Shown: positions 1 to 9,349, numbered from the stretch's first letter. The stretch is DNA of 64,000 nt from Dyadobacter soli (GCF_900101885.1 NZ_FNAN01000009.1:248001-312000); one strand, 5' to 3'. The notes: a model not told the origin generated them from the sequence alone. Numbers and translations are program-made.

Positions 1-2
1 CT

Positions 3-839
3 GTGGCTGTGGAAGTTGCTACGCCTCAGCATATCGAACTGGCATTGAAATACGGCGTTGATATCCTTTGGGTGGGTGCACGTACAACTGTGAACCCGTT
101 CAACGTACAGGAACTTGCTGATGCCCTGAAAGGAATTGATGTACCTGTATTGGTTAAAAACCCTGTAAACCCTGACCTGCAACTGTGGGTAGGAGCCCTG
201 GAACGTCTGAACCAGGCTGGCGTGAAAAAACTAGGTGCGATCCACCGCGGTTTCTCGAACGCACAGGAGCACAAATTCCGTAACTCCCCGATGTGGAACA
301 TCGCGATCGAACTGAAAACGATTTTCCCTCAATTGCCGGTAATCGGTGATCCTAGCCACATGGCTGGAAAGCGTGCTTACCTGTACGAAATCGCTCAGCG
401 CGCGCTTGACTTGCATTACGACGGTCTGATCATCGAATCGCACCGCGATCCGGACAAAGCATGGTCTGATGCTGCACAACAGCTGACACCTGCTGCATTG
501 GGACAAATGCTGCACGACCTGCACGTTCGTAAAGAATCTTACGGCAGCGATTATTCGTCACAGTTGGAAATCATCCGCGGCAAAATAGATAACCTCGACC
601 GCGAATTGCTCGAAACTTTGGCTAACCGTTTTGCATTGGTTGAGAAATTGGCCGAGTACAAACGCGATAACAACGTTGCAGCATATCAAGTTGACCGTTT
701 CCGCGAAGTGTTGGAAACACGCGCTGGATGGGGCCGCAGCCTGAATCTGTATCCAAACCTGGTGGACGAATTGTTCAAACTCGTTCACATGGAATCGATC
801 CGCAAGCAAACCGAAGTGATGAACCAGGTGAATGCTTAA
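3..839 (+). CDS. Bifunctional DAHP synthase / chorismate mutase type II (5' end outside window)
   Basis: This is the C-terminal 278 residues of a fusion enzyme of the shikimate pathway. The first part (to about residue 170) is class I DAHP synthase, condensing PEP with erythrose 4-phosphate; WVGARTTVNPF (23-33), VKNPVNPD (51-58), DPSH (116-119) and ESHRDPD (145-151) are recognisable family motifs. The rest (about 185-270) is an all-helical AroQ-type chorismate mutase, which makes prephenate for Phe and Tyr. The frame is open to the left edge, so the GTG at position 3 is not the real start and the N-terminal residues are missing. This fusion order is common in Bacteroidota. A strong hairpin follows the stop codon. 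The identity is secure; allosteric control cannot be judged. Confidence 0.93.
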   Translation: MAVEVATPQHIELALKYGVDILWVGARTTVNPFNVQELADALKGIDVPVLVKNPVNPDLQLWVGALERLNQAGVKKLGAIHRGFSNAQEHKFRNSPMWNIAIELKTIFPQLPVIGDPSHMAGKRAYLYEIAQRALDLHYDGLIIESHRDPDKAWSDAAQQLTPAALGQMLHDLHVRKESYGSDYSSQLEIIRGKIDNLDRELLETLANRFALVEKLAEYKRDNNVAAYQVDRFREVLETRAGWGRSLNLYPNLVDELFKLVHMESIRKQTEVMNQVNA

Positions 840-865
840 TCGGAATCGGAACAGCATATAATGCA

Positions 866-891
866 AAAGCCGCTCAGCAATGGGCGGCTTT
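866..891. terminator. Bidirectional hairpin terminator
   Basis: A perfect 8-bp stem (866-873 with 884-891, AAAGCCGC/GCGGCTTT) with a 10-nt loop lies between two convergent genes. It is flanked by T-rich sequence on the plus strand and by TTTTGCAT on the minus strand, so it could end both transcripts. Confidence 0.7.
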
Positions 892-914
892 CTTTGTTTC
901 AGGCTAAATGTATT

Positions 915-1556
915 TTAAATACCCTTTTCCTTCAAAACGCCGCTGACTTCCCGCGCCCAGATCTCGTAGGCTTTGGTATTCAAATGCGTTTTGTCGACAG
1001 CATATTCAGCGCGAAGGCCTGTCGAGTCGGAAATGTAGCGGTTCAGGTCGATGCAGGTAATATTATTTTGTGTACAAAAAGAAACCAGGAATGCATTCAA
1101 TGCATCGACTTCCTTTTTGCTTGAAGGATCGTTGCGCTCGTAGACCGTCAGCGTCACCACCGGCGTAATGCGGTTCCGCATCAGCATTTCGAGCATTGTT
1201 TTGAAATGACTTTGAATAGAATCCTGCCTCACGCCCAAGGTAATATCATTAATACCGCCTTTGATGAAACAGACTTTCGGATGCAGGTCGATGACGTGCG
1301 ATTGGATGAGTTGCAGAAAATGATAGGTTGCCTGGCCGGGTAATGCATTGTTCATCACATCGGTCCGGCCCAGTAACTCCACCCATTTGCCTTGCGCCGT
1401 AATGGAGTTGCCATACATGACGATTGTCGGGTTACCCTTGATCCGCACGAACCGCTGCGCAATTTTATCGCGGTAAATGTAGCCGAATACTAAAAAGCTC
1501 ACGATCAGGAACGCATTCAATGCAAGCGAAATGATCAGCAACTTCCGGCCTTTCAT
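915..1556 (-). CDS. SGNH/GDSL-family hydrolase, membrane-anchored
   Basis: A 213-residue esterase/lipase-like protein. An N-terminal hydrophobic segment (about 5-25) suggests a membrane anchor with the catalytic domain outside the cytoplasm. The SGNH blocks are visible: GNSIT (49-53, nucleophile Ser51), GGIND (100-104, with the Gly and Asn of the oxyanion hole) and DKTH (188-191, catalytic Asp and His). The ATG at 1556 was chosen because it overlaps the stop codon of tdk as ATGA, indicating translational coupling; an upstream extension would run far into tdk. The substrate is unknown; relatives deacylate lipids or acetylated glycans. Confidence 0.82.
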   Translation of the reverse strand: MKGRKLLIISLALNAFLIVSFLVFGYIYRDKIAQRFVRIKGNPTIVMYGNSITAQGKWVELLGRTDVMNNALPGQATYHFLQLIQSHVIDLHPKVCFIKGGINDITLGVRQDSIQSHFKTMLEMLMRNRITPVVTLTVYERNDPSSKKEVDALNAFLVSFCTQNNITCIDLNRYISDSTGLRAEYAVDKTHLNTKAYEIWAREVSGVLKEKGI

Positions 1557-2158
1557 CTTGAAAACAGTTCGTGTGCCTTTTCTCCCAGGTTGAAACATCT
1601 GCGGCACCGGGCCTCATACAAATCCGTTTCTCCCAATAACACCCGTTCGTTCGAGGGCGAGAGCCGGTAGGAATGCGAAGCCACTTCCCCACATACCATG
1701 CATACTGCGTGTACTTTGGTGACATATTCCGCAATGGCCATCAGTTGCGGCATGCAGCCGAAGGGTTTGCCCATATAATCCATGTCCAGGCCCGCCACGA
1801 TCACCCGCTTGCCGGAATTGGCCAGCTGATCGCATACGGCCACAATTCCTTCGTCGAAAAACTGGGCTTCGTCGATGCCGACTACCTCGCAATGCTGCGC
1901 CAGGTCTGATATTTGCTGAGACGATTGTACGGGTATCGAGGGGATTGAATTGTCATTATGAGAAACAATGTTCTCTTCGTGGTATCGTTTATCAAGCGCA
2001 GGTTTGAAAATCTGAATCTTTTGCCGGGCGATTTTGGCGCGGTTGAGCAAGCGGATGAGTTCTTCGGTTTTTCCCGAAAACATGGATCCGCAAATCACTT
2101 CGATCCAGCCCGTGCGGGGATTTTGAAATTCTCTTCTGTGAGATGGTTCTACAAACAT
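1553..2158 (-). CDS. tdk: Thymidine kinase (type II)
   Basis: This 201-residue protein phosphorylates thymidine to dTMP in the pyrimidine salvage pathway, in the cytoplasm. It shows the P-loop GSMFSGKT (24-31), the DEAQFF motif (96-101, with Glu97 as the likely catalytic base), and a zinc-binding lasso from two Cys pairs, CMVC (153/156) and CRRC (185/188). Length and motif order match bacterial type II enzymes. It is the first gene of a two-gene unit with the SGNH hydrolase. A TATGTTTG box (2215-2222, minus strand) lies about 57 bp upstream of the start. Confidence 0.96.
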   Translation of the reverse strand: MFVEPSHRREFQNPRTGWIEVICGSMFSGKTEELIRLLNRAKIARQKIQIFKPALDKRYHEENIVSHNDNSIPSIPVQSSQQISDLAQHCEVVGIDEAQFFDEGIVAVCDQLANSGKRVIVAGLDMDYMGKPFGCMPQLMAIAEYVTKVHAVCMVCGEVASHSYRLSPSNERVLLGETDLYEARCRRCFNLGEKAHELFSR

Positions 2159-2214
2159 ACTTTGGTGCCGAACCGACCGGTTGAAAGGTCGATTTTTATT
2201 TTATATTTACAAAT

Positions 2215-2222
2215 CAAACATA
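2215..2222 (-). promoter_or_regulatory. Bacteroidota-type -7 box for tdk
   Basis: On the minus strand the sequence reads TATGTTTG, matching the Bacteroidota -7 consensus TAnnTTTG. A TTG lies 21 nt upstream, within the range seen for the -33 box. It would give a leader of about 50 nt. Assigned by motif only. Confidence 0.4.
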
Positions 2223-2261
2223 TTTTTCCCAACACTACGTTACCAAAATTGCTTATTCGTT

Positions 2262-3383
2262 ATGCCGGATAATCTGAATTCAATCGCACTCAACCAGTAC
2301 TCCGCACGGTTCACAACAACAGTTCTGAACGAAGTGTACAGGTCGCAGGACGTCGTTACCGGTGCCGGATTATTAAAACTGACACCCGTAAGACAGGTCA
2401 ACCTGGGAATCCTTAACCGCCTGTTCGAAGAATGGAAAAACAACGCCGAAGCCTTCCGCAGCCCTTATTTTGATTTTTCCAATGAAGAAGTAAAAAGTGC
2501 GCTGGAAGAATTCATGAACACGGCTTCACAGCACATCGCCGTGAAACGTGCCGACCTCGAACCGCTATTGTCCGATTCGGTAAAAGAATCGTTGAAACTC
2601 CTCCTCGCACCTGCCATTTATTTCGAAGACAAGATCAGGGCCGTCGCCGACGCCGAATTTACCCACGCGAAGGCCGAGCAACTTGTAAAATATACGCATA
2701 TCCATCGCGGCATCGCCGAAGCATTGCTCGGCCGCCTGACCGACAGCGGCTCCGATTCGGTGTACCAGACGCAGGCCGTGAGCTGGTTGTACGAATTCAA
2801 GGATAATGCGGACCTGATCGACGACATCGACCAGCATTTGATCCAGTTTGCGGAAGTATTTCCGATTAATCTCGCCGAACTCAAAATCCAGGAAGCTGCA
2901 AGCAGCCCCGCACCGGCGCCGCAACCGCACAAACACGAGTCGTTTTTCGATTCGGCGTTCAGCCAGTTGGAGCCCAGCACTACCCGCCCCGCAGCGCCGC
3001 GCGCCGAGCCTGCATCTGCGGTGATCAGCGAGATCGTCGCGAAAGCCAGTACGGCGCCAAGCCCGGAAAGGGATTCATTGAACAGCCGGTTCAAGGTGGA
3101 GATACCCAAGCCTTCCGATGATAAATCTTATGGTACGGTGCCATTAAAGGTGGACAATATCGCCGGAAGCATTCCGCTGGGACAGCGTTTCATGTTCGTC
3201 AACCAGCTTTTCGACCGTAACAGCGAGCATTTCGATAAAGCCATTTACGAGCTCGACCGTGTGAAGAGTTTCGAGGAAGCCGAAAACCTGATCTGGCATC
3301 GCTATGCTTCCAAATATGCGTGGGATGTGAATGGAGAAGCGGTTACCGCATTACTAGCGATCGTGAAGCGCAAATTTGCTTAA
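2262..3383 (+). CDS. Conserved hypothetical protein (373 aa)
   Basis: I do not recognise a named domain. It is soluble, with no signal peptide or membrane segment. The N-terminal ~230 residues look mostly helical and are acidic. A Pro/Ala-rich low-complexity linker follows (about 235-300, with SSPAPAPQP and RPAAPRAEPA). The C-terminal ~80 residues form a conserved-looking module with IPLGQRFMFVNQLF and a tail ending VKRKFA. This two-domain layout suggests a scaffold or regulatory protein, but function is unknown. ATG 2262 was preferred over 2181 because the upstream stretch is AT-rich and hydrophobic, unlike the rest, and overlaps the promoter region shared with tdk. Confidence 0.75.
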   Translation: MPDNLNSIALNQYSARFTTTVLNEVYRSQDVVTGAGLLKLTPVRQVNLGILNRLFEEWKNNAEAFRSPYFDFSNEEVKSALEEFMNTASQHIAVKRADLEPLLSDSVKESLKLLLAPAIYFEDKIRAVADAEFTHAKAEQLVKYTHIHRGIAEALLGRLTDSGSDSVYQTQAVSWLYEFKDNADLIDDIDQHLIQFAEVFPINLAELKIQEAASSPAPAPQPHKHESFFDSAFSQLEPSTTRPAAPRAEPASAVISEIVAKASTAPSPERDSLNSRFKVEIPKPSDDKSYGTVPLKVDNIAGSIPLGQRFMFVNQLFDRNSEHFDKAIYELDRVKSFEEAENLIWHRYASKYAWDVNGEAVTALLAIVKRKFA

Positions 3384-3405
3384 CTAAGCATTTCAATATT
3401 AATCC

Positions 3406-3437
3406 AATGCGCCGGAAGATCTAGCTTTCGGCGCATT
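3406..3437. terminator. Bidirectional hairpin terminator
   Basis: AATGCGCCG (3406-3414) pairs perfectly with CGGCGCATT (3429-3437) between two convergent genes, followed by TTGTTTTAT on the plus strand. Confidence 0.65.
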
Positions 3438-3441
3438 TGTT

Positions 3442-4287
3442 TTATCCAACGATCTGCTGGAACATCGTCCGTGCTTTCTGTAACTCGTTTGCGTCGAGGC
3501 ATAGCAGCTCTTTTTGTTCTTTCGCAAAATCCACCAGCCGTTCGGTAGGCATGTTGCCCACGAGATCGTCCTGCGCCATCGGACAGCCGCCATACCCCAG
3601 CAATGCGCCATCAAAGCGACGGCAACCGGCGTCGTAAGCGGCTTGTATTTTAATGCGCCAGTCATCCGGCTGGGTATGGAAATGCGCGCCGAATTCCAGT
3701 TCCGGGTAATGCGGGATCAACGCGGTGAATAGCCAGCCAATATCATGCACCTGTGCCACGCCCACGGTATCCGCCAGCGAGAAGGTATTTGCACCCAGTT
3801 TGGAGAGTTTCTCCACCCATTCCATAACAATTTCCGGCGCCCACACATCGCCATAGGGATTACCAAAGCCCATTGAAATGTAAATCACGAGCTCCTTTTT
3901 GTGTTTCGCACACAAATCGGCAATGCGTTTCACCCGCTCGAAGGATTCCGCAATAGTTGCCTGCGTGTTCCGCAGTTGAAATGTCTCGGAAATAGAGAAA
4001 GGGTAACCCAGGTAACCGATCTGTTCGAATGCACACGCATCCGCAGCACCGCGCTCGTTGACGACGATGGCCAGCAGGTTGGTGTTGCTGCCTGAAAGGT
4101 CGAGCCGTTCGGTAATCCAGGCGGTATCCTGCATTTGCGGGATAGCCTTTGGAGAGACGAAGCTGCCGAAATCGATCGTATCGAACCCGACCCGGATGAG
4201 CTGGTTCAGGTATTCCAGCTTGATCTCCGAGGGGATGAAGGGATGAAAGCCTTGCCAGGCGTCGCGGGGGCATTCGATGAATTTCAT
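3442..4287 (-). CDS. Hydroxymethylglutaryl-CoA lyase family protein
   Basis: A 281-residue TIM-barrel enzyme of the DRE-TIM metallolyase family. It most resembles HMG-CoA lyase, which cleaves HMG-CoA to acetyl-CoA and acetoacetate in leucine degradation. The signature around the active-site cysteine, GYGGCPMAQDD, and the following GNMPTE are plain near the C terminus. The N terminus has FIECPRDAWQG, and GAHFHTQPDDW carries the metal-binding HxH. The usual start of the signature is ALLGYGGCP, as here. It lies downstream of an SDR gene, from which a terminator hairpin separates it. Homocitrate or citramalate synthases share the fold but lack this Cys loop. Confidence 0.85.
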   Translation of the reverse strand: MKFIECPRDAWQGFHPFIPSEIKLEYLNQLIRVGFDTIDFGSFVSPKAIPQMQDTAWITERLDLSGSNTNLLAIVVNERGAADACAFEQIGYLGYPFSISETFQLRNTQATIAESFERVKRIADLCAKHKKELVIYISMGFGNPYGDVWAPEIVMEWVEKLSKLGANTFSLADTVGVAQVHDIGWLFTALIPHYPELEFGAHFHTQPDDWRIKIQAAYDAGCRRFDGALLGYGGCPMAQDDLVGNMPTERLVDFAKEQKELLCLDANELQKARTMFQQIVG

Positions 4288-4325
4288 GGGTTCAGTGATT
4301 GTAAGTGACTGGTATTAAAAACAAA

Positions 4326-4367
4326 GACTGCAATCAGGTAGTTCTTGGAAGCTACATGATTGCAGTC
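4326..4367 (-). terminator. Rho-independent terminator after the SDR gene
   Basis: GACTGCAATCA (4326-4336) pairs with TGATTGCAGTC (4357-4367), and a further 4 bp (GTAG/CTAC) pair inside after one mismatch. On the minus strand the hairpin is followed by TTTGTTTTT, a classical terminator for the gene ending at 4550. Confidence 0.75.
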
Positions 4368-4396
4368 AGTATTTTAAAATGGTGCGAAGCTCTTTC

Positions 4397-4550
4397 AGAA
4401 TGGCACGAAGCTCCTGCTTCGTGATTGCTATTTGCAGGCCTCCGGCCGGTCGGAACGGCAAGGTCGTTTTGCGGTAAAGACCGGCCAGAGGCCTGCAAAT
4501 AAGGTGCACGAAGCGAGAGCTTCGCGCCGTTTTCGGCTTCGTGCCATTCT
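4397..4550. repeat. Nested palindromic intergenic element (CACGAAGC word)
   Basis: About 154 bp of nested inverted repeats. The outer arms AGAATGGCACGAAGC and GCTTCGTGCCATTCT meet the element ends exactly. Inside are a hairpin CACGAAGC-tcct-GCTTCGTG, a long stem (4429-4451 with 4479-4501, 22 of 23 bp) and a second CACGAAGC-gaga-GCTTCG hairpin. The right edge touches the stop codon of the SDR gene. No open reading frame is evident. Confidence 0.8.
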
Positions 4551-5611
4551 TATTTCAAAATAGGCGCCAGATCAGCTTCATTCTCGCCCAGCCATGCCGT
4601 AATCTCCTCCACAATCTGGCGAATCCCGATCTTCGGCTCCCAACCGGTCAATGCAGTTACTTTCGTGTTATCTGTCACATAAAGACGAATATCCGCAGTC
4701 CGGTTTTCCGGTACCACTTTAATAGGGATCGTTTTACCGGTTACTTCCTGGCAAATCTTCGTAAGCTCCTGCAACGAAGCGCTGCTTTGCAAGCCGCCGC
4801 CCGCATTCAGGATTTCGCCATTCACTTTGTCGAGGTTGTGCAGCTGCCAGTCGATCAGGTTGTAAAGATCGGCCACGTGCAGCATATCGCGGATTTGCTT
4901 GCCGGTGCCGCCGTACCCGAAGTAGCCGAGTTGCTGTTCGAAATAATGCTTTGCGATCCACAGCACCATTACGCCCTGATCCACCTTGCCCATTTGCCAC
5001 GGGCCGGTGATCACGCCGCAGCGGTTGATCACGGTTTTAAGGTTATAAAACTCATTGTATTCCTGGATGATCAGCTCCGAAGCCAGCTTCGTCGTGCCGT
5101 ATAGCGACCGCGCGCCATTCAGCGGGAAGTCTTCGCCGATCCCTTTGGAAGAAACACCCGGTACCGGCTGCTCGTCCGACAATGCGAAGCGGGTTTCTTC
5201 CTCCACGAAATTCAATGTCTCGATCGTCTTGATCGGGTACACGCGGCTTGTGGAAAGAAAAATAAAGCCGGCTTTGTGCTTCAATGCGTAGTTAAGGCAG
5301 TTGACCGTCCCAACCAGGTTGGTATTGATCAGGTAGTCGGGTGTACCGTCCAGGCCGGCCAGTACCGACGGCTCCGCGGAGGCTTCGATCACGGTATCGA
5401 CAGCCGGAATAGCATCGAAATCTTCTTTGTTACGGATATCGCCGTGGACAAACTCCACGCCTGCCTTTTTGAGGCGGGAAATATTCAGTTCGGAACCCCT
5501 TCTTTTGAGATTGTCCAGCGCGTAAACCTGGTAATCAGGGTAATTTGTTTTCAAGGCTATGGCCAGCGAAGAGCCAACAAAACCGGCCCCACCGGTGATC
5601 AGAATTTTCAT
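4550..5611 (-). CDS. NAD-dependent epimerase/dehydratase, CDP-paratose 2-epimerase-like
   Basis: A 353-residue extended short-chain dehydrogenase/reductase. It has the Rossmann motif GGAGFVG (7-13), a GDIRN acidic/adenine-binding region (57-61), the STSRVYP strand (120-126, with a catalytic-type Ser/Thr) and the YGTTK active-site pair (171-175). The spacing and the CGVITGPWQMG segment resemble CDP-paratose/tyvelose 2-epimerases, which act on nucleotide sugars for surface glycans. No other sugar-nucleotide gene is adjacent, so the substrate is uncertain. A TAACTTTG box precedes it and a terminator follows. Confidence 0.82.
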   Translation of the reverse strand: MKILITGGAGFVGSSLAIALKTNYPDYQVYALDNLKRRGSELNISRLKKAGVEFVHGDIRNKEDFDAIPAVDTVIEASAEPSVLAGLDGTPDYLINTNLVGTVNCLNYALKHKAGFIFLSTSRVYPIKTIETLNFVEEETRFALSDEQPVPGVSSKGIGEDFPLNGARSLYGTTKLASELIIQEYNEFYNLKTVINRCGVITGPWQMGKVDQGVMVLWIAKHYFEQQLGYFGYGGTGKQIRDMLHVADLYNLIDWQLHNLDKVNGEILNAGGGLQSSASLQELTKICQEVTGKTIPIKVVPENRTADIRLYVTDNTKVTALTGWEPKIGIRQIVEEITAWLGENEADLAPILK

Positions 5612-5651
5612 ATAAGGAAGTAGTAGTGGAATGTGTGGTATCTATAAAAGG

Positions 5652-5659
5652 CAAAGTTA
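5652..5659 (-). promoter_or_regulatory. Bacteroidota-type -7 box for the SDR gene
   Basis: On the minus strand this reads TAACTTTG, matching TAnnTTTG, and would place the transcript start about 35 nt before the ATG at 5611. No clear TTG at the -33 position was confirmed. Confidence 0.4.
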
Positions 5660-5742
5660 GGGGATTAAGAGGATATACATTAGATGTGGGGCATTTGATT
5701 CTTTTGTGATTAAATTTAATAAATCGAATAAAATATTTAATT

Positions 5743-5750
5743 TACATTTG
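5743..5750 (+). promoter_or_regulatory. Bacteroidota-type -7 box for the 5.8-14.1 kb operon
   Basis: TACATTTG fits TAnnTTTG and lies in an AT-rich stretch about 100 bp before the first gene of the operon. The -33 TTG is not obvious. If used, the leader would be about 90 nt. Confidence 0.4.
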
Positions 5751-5846
5751 AAGTATGTAACTTATGTTCACTTCGTATAGTACTAGCCCCGGTACTGCAA
5801 CATTTCGTTAGCCTTAAAACGTATTGCTCTAAAATCAACCGCGTAG

Positions 5847-6575
5847 ATGCGTATTTTTACCACTGCATTACTCCTTTGTGCCCTGTTTTCGGGGAAAACC
5901 TATGCTCAGGGGACACTCACCGAAGCTTCTTCGGCCCGGGAAGTTGCTGCTTACCCGGTGTCGCTGTATAAGGACGCCACCACCATATCCCAGAATCTTT
6001 ACAACGGTCGCCAGTACTACGTGTACGACGCGCGCATGGAAGAACACCAGTTTTTCGAACAGCGCCGCTGGCTCAATGGAATGGTGCTTTACGACGGTCA
6101 GCAGTTCGATAGCATTCCGATGCTCTACGATATTTTTCACGACGAAGTAGTGATCCGGCATTTCAATGGCGACCATGTATTGTTGCAGACGGTCAAGGTC
6201 GATTCATTCATTGTGGATAACCACCATTTCGCGCGGCTTGAATCGGGGAAAGATATCAATCCCCAAATGCGCACCGGTTTTTACGACATTGTGTACAGCG
6301 GCAAATCCCGCACGCTCGTGCGCAGGACGAAATCGCGGCAGGAGAAGATCGTGGATAAAAAAGTGATCGCCTATTATCCCGAGAAAAACTTTTTCTATGT
6401 GTTTAAGGACGGCCGTTACCATTCGTTGCATACGAAGAAATCCGCATTGGAACTGTTTCCCGACCACAAGCGGGAGTTACGCAGGGTGCTGCGGGAGAAT
6501 AAGATCAAATTCCGTAAAAACCGAGAAATGGCCATTGTGAAGATGGTAGAAACCTACGATAACCTAGCCAGATGA
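5847..6575 (+). CDS. Secreted protein of unknown function heading a TonB-receptor operon
   Basis: A 242-residue protein with a clear signal peptide (cleavage after TYAQ, about residue 21), so periplasmic or surface-exposed. I recognise no named domain. The body is rich in aromatic and charged residues, with YYVYDAR, a strand-like middle section and a very basic C-terminal quarter (RELRRVLRENKIKFRKNR) ending in a helix. It overlaps the following TonB receptor gene as ATGA, so the two are translated together. Position and secretion suggest a role in the same envelope process; function is not assigned. Confidence 0.78.
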   Translation: MRIFTTALLLCALFSGKTYAQGTLTEASSAREVAAYPVSLYKDATTISQNLYNGRQYYVYDARMEEHQFFEQRRWLNGMVLYDGQQFDSIPMLYDIFHDEVVIRHFNGDHVLLQTVKVDSFIVDNHHFARLESGKDINPQMRTGFYDIVYSGKSRTLVRRTKSRQEKIVDKKVIAYYPEKNFFYVFKDGRYHSLHTKKSALELFPDHKRELRRVLRENKIKFRKNREMAIVKMVETYDNLAR

Positions 6576-9343
6576 AAATATTTTTACCACTAACGCTATT
6601 CTTCTGCTGCATTTTTACCACCCACTTTTCCCACGCTCAGAATACGCCGGAGAAAAAGATCACAATGAAACTGGATTCGGCGCGGTTCGACCAGTTCGTG
6701 AAACAGGTGGAGGCGCAGACCGGCCATTACTTTTACTACGACGCCACGCGCTTCGATAGCCTCACGCTCGATCTGAATGTGAACAACCTCTCGCTGCGGG
6801 AGGTGCTCGACCAGGTTTTCAAAGGCTCCGAATTCGAATATGCCATCGACAGCCAGAAACGCATTTACATTACGCAGGGCCAAAAAATCATCACCCAGCT
6901 CACGCCCGGCCTGTTTAACCCGGAACGCACCGGCGAAAACGACTCCATTGCCTATGCCGGCCCCGAAAGCGATATCAAGGAAAAACTGTTGTCGACCGCC
7001 GAAAGTAAAGTCCACGAAATCGGGATACGAAAGCACAGGATAGCGCCCGGCAACTCCACGATCACCGGTTACGTCAGGAATGCCGTGACGGGCGAGCCGG
7101 TAATCGGCGCGGCGGTGTTTATTAATTCGCCGTCCATCGGGGTTACCACCGATGCCCTCGGGCTATATGCGCTCACGATCCCGCGCGGAAAGCAGATGGT
7201 ACGCATCAAAAGCACGGGTATGCGCGAAACACAGCGCCAGGTCATACTCTACTCCGACGGCAAGCTCGACATTGAAATGCGCGAAAGCGTGATCGCATTG
7301 AAAGAAGTATCGGTGAAGGCCGGTATGGACAAAAACGTGGTAGGTACGCAAATGGGTACCGTAAAACTGACCATTAAAAACCTGAAACAGGTACCGACGG
7401 TATTCGGTGAAACGGACCTGCTGCGGACGGTACTTACATTACCCGGTATCAAATCGGTAGGGGAGAATAGCACCGGCCTGAACGTCCGCGGAGGCTCGGT
7501 GGACCAGAACCTTATCCAATACGACGATGCGGTGATTTATAATCCATCCCACCTGTTCGGTTTTTTCTCGGCGTTCAATCCTGATGTATTGAAGGAAGTG
7601 GAGCTTTACAAAAGTACTATTCCGTCTAAATTCGGTGGCAGGCTGGCCTCGGTGCTGGATATCAGCAGCCGCGATGGTAATAAGAAGAAATTCGTGGCAT
7701 CGGGCGGGATCGGGCTCGTTACGGGCCGGGTTACACTGGAAGGGCCATTGGTGAAGGACAAGGCGTCGTTCATTCTTGGCGGACGCTCCACGTATTCCAA
7801 CTGGGTGATCAGGGCGCTGGATAATGAGACTTACAACCGGAGCTCAGCAAACTTCTATGATGTTAACCTGCATTTGAACTACGAAATCAACGAAAAGAAC
7901 AGCCTGTCGCTGACCGGCTATACCAGCAACGACAAGTTCCGGCTGTACGGAGATACATTGTATTCCTACCAAAACCAGTTGGGTTCCATTAAATGGAAGC
8001 ACACATTTAACACACGTCTGTACGGCGTGCTCACTGCATCGCATAGCAAATACCAGTACGCGATGGAAGCGGAAGGCCTCCCGCTCAATTCATTTGATTT
8101 GAAATTTGATATTAACCAATCCAATTTCAAAGCGGATTTTAGCTATGTGCTGCATCCAAAGCATACCCTTGAATTTGGCGGAAGCACCATCTACTACAAG
8201 CTGCACCCCGGCTCATTCAAGCCGCGCGGCAGTGAGTCGCTCATCATGCCCGACGAACTGGAAGCGGAGCAAGCGACGGAAAGCGCATTGTACCTGGAAG
8301 ACAAATGGGAGGTTAACCCGCGCTTGTCGATCTCCGGTGGTTTGCGTTGGTCGTTCTTCCAATACCTGGGTCCAAGATCGGTTAACAAGTATCTGCCCGG
8401 CTTGCCGATCGAAACCATTTACCAGGAAGGCGTGGATGTATACAAGGCAGGTAAGAAAATCAAGTCGTATGGCGGGCCTGAGTACCGGGCGTCGGTGCGG
8501 TACAGCGTCTTCGATAACTTGTCGCTCAAAGTGAGCTACAATACCTTGCGGCAGTACATTCACTTGCTGACGAACACTATGACGGTTTCGCCGACTGACA
8601 TCTGGAAATTGAGCGATCCGTACATCAAACCGCAGATCGGCGACCAGCTTTCCGTCGGTTTATACCGGAATTTCAGGGGTAACAAAATCGAGGTTTCGCT
8701 CGAAGGTTACTACAAAAACATCCGCAATTTCCTCGATTATAAAGGCGGCGACTCGCTTTTCATGAACCACAATATCGAAGCCGCGGTGATCAATACCAAG
8801 GCGAAGGCCTACGGGGTGGAGTTCATGATCAAGAAAATGACTGGAAAGCTGAATGGCTGGCTCGGGTACACGTATGCGCGGACGCTCCTGCGCGCGGTCG
8901 ACCGCGATTCGCCCGATGCGCCTAACGACGGTAATTTCTACCCGAGCAACTACGACAAGCCGCACGATTTTACATTGATTTCAAACTACCGCTTCTCGCA
9001 CCGTTTCAGTTTGTCGTTCAACTTTACTTATAGCACCGGCCGGCCTTACACGCCGCCCATCGGCAAATACATGATCGACGGTTCGCAGCGGGTGTATTAC
9101 GCGGATCGCAACCAGTTTCGCATTCCCGACTATTACCGGATGGATTTAGCGATGAATATCGAAGGGAACCACCGCATTAAAAAGCTGGCGCACAGTTCGT
9201 GGACGCTCGCGGTGTATAATGTTTTGGGAAGAAAAAATCCGACTTCGGTGTATTTCCAGACCGTCGCCGGAAGGGTGAACGGGTACCAGCTCTCTATTTT
9301 CGGACAGCCTATCCCGACCGTAACCTACAATTTCAGATTTTAA
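6572..9343 (+). CDS. TonB-dependent receptor with STN and carboxypeptidase-regulatory-like domains
   Basis: A 923-residue outer-membrane receptor. Parts in order: signal peptide ending HFSHAQ (about 23); an STN domain (about 30-105), the type that can pass signals to an anti-sigma factor; a short linker; a carboxypeptidase-regulatory-like beta domain (about 165-250, starting ITGYVRNAVTGEPVIGAAV); a plug (about 265-390, with LNVRGGSVDQNLIQYDDAVIYN); and a 22-strand-type barrel ending in FRF. No FecR/sigma pair is adjacent, so the STN domain's partner is unclear. It is followed by two DUF4249 lipoproteins, which probably play a SusD-like partner role. The substrate is unknown. Confidence 0.93.
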   Translation: MKIFLPLTLFFCCIFTTHFSHAQNTPEKKITMKLDSARFDQFVKQVEAQTGHYFYYDATRFDSLTLDLNVNNLSLREVLDQVFKGSEFEYAIDSQKRIYITQGQKIITQLTPGLFNPERTGENDSIAYAGPESDIKEKLLSTAESKVHEIGIRKHRIAPGNSTITGYVRNAVTGEPVIGAAVFINSPSIGVTTDALGLYALTIPRGKQMVRIKSTGMRETQRQVILYSDGKLDIEMRESVIALKEVSVKAGMDKNVVGTQMGTVKLTIKNLKQVPTVFGETDLLRTVLTLPGIKSVGENSTGLNVRGGSVDQNLIQYDDAVIYNPSHLFGFFSAFNPDVLKEVELYKSTIPSKFGGRLASVLDISSRDGNKKKFVASGGIGLVTGRVTLEGPLVKDKASFILGGRSTYSNWVIRALDNETYNRSSANFYDVNLHLNYEINEKNSLSLTGYTSNDKFRLYGDTLYSYQNQLGSIKWKHTFNTRLYGVLTASHSKYQYAMEAEGLPLNSFDLKFDINQSNFKADFSYVLHPKHTLEFGGSTIYYKLHPGSFKPRGSESLIMPDELEAEQATESALYLEDKWEVNPRLSISGGLRWSFFQYLGPRSVNKYLPGLPIETIYQEGVDVYKAGKKIKSYGGPEYRASVRYSVFDNLSLKVSYNTLRQYIHLLTNTMTVSPTDIWKLSDPYIKPQIGDQLSVGLYRNFRGNKIEVSLEGYYKNIRNFLDYKGGDSLFMNHNIEAAVINTKAKAYGVEFMIKKMTGKLNGWLGYTYARTLLRAVDRDSPDAPNDGNFYPSNYDKPHDFTLISNYRFSHRFSLSFNFTYSTGRPYTPPIGKYMIDGSQRVYYADRNQFRIPDYYRMDLAMNIEGNHRIKKLAHSSWTLAVYNVLGRKNPTSVYFQTVAGRVNGYQLSIFGQPIPTVTYNFRF

Positions 9344-9349
9344 GCAGTT

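Noticed and set aside
861..1124. Plus-strand frame over the SGNH hydrolase gene
   Set aside because: It is antisense to a gene with clear SGNH motifs, starts inside the terminator hairpin and has no family features.
7844..9000. Several antisense frames within the TonB receptor gene
   Set aside because: GC-rich codon use creates open antisense frames; the sense protein has continuous plug and barrel features.
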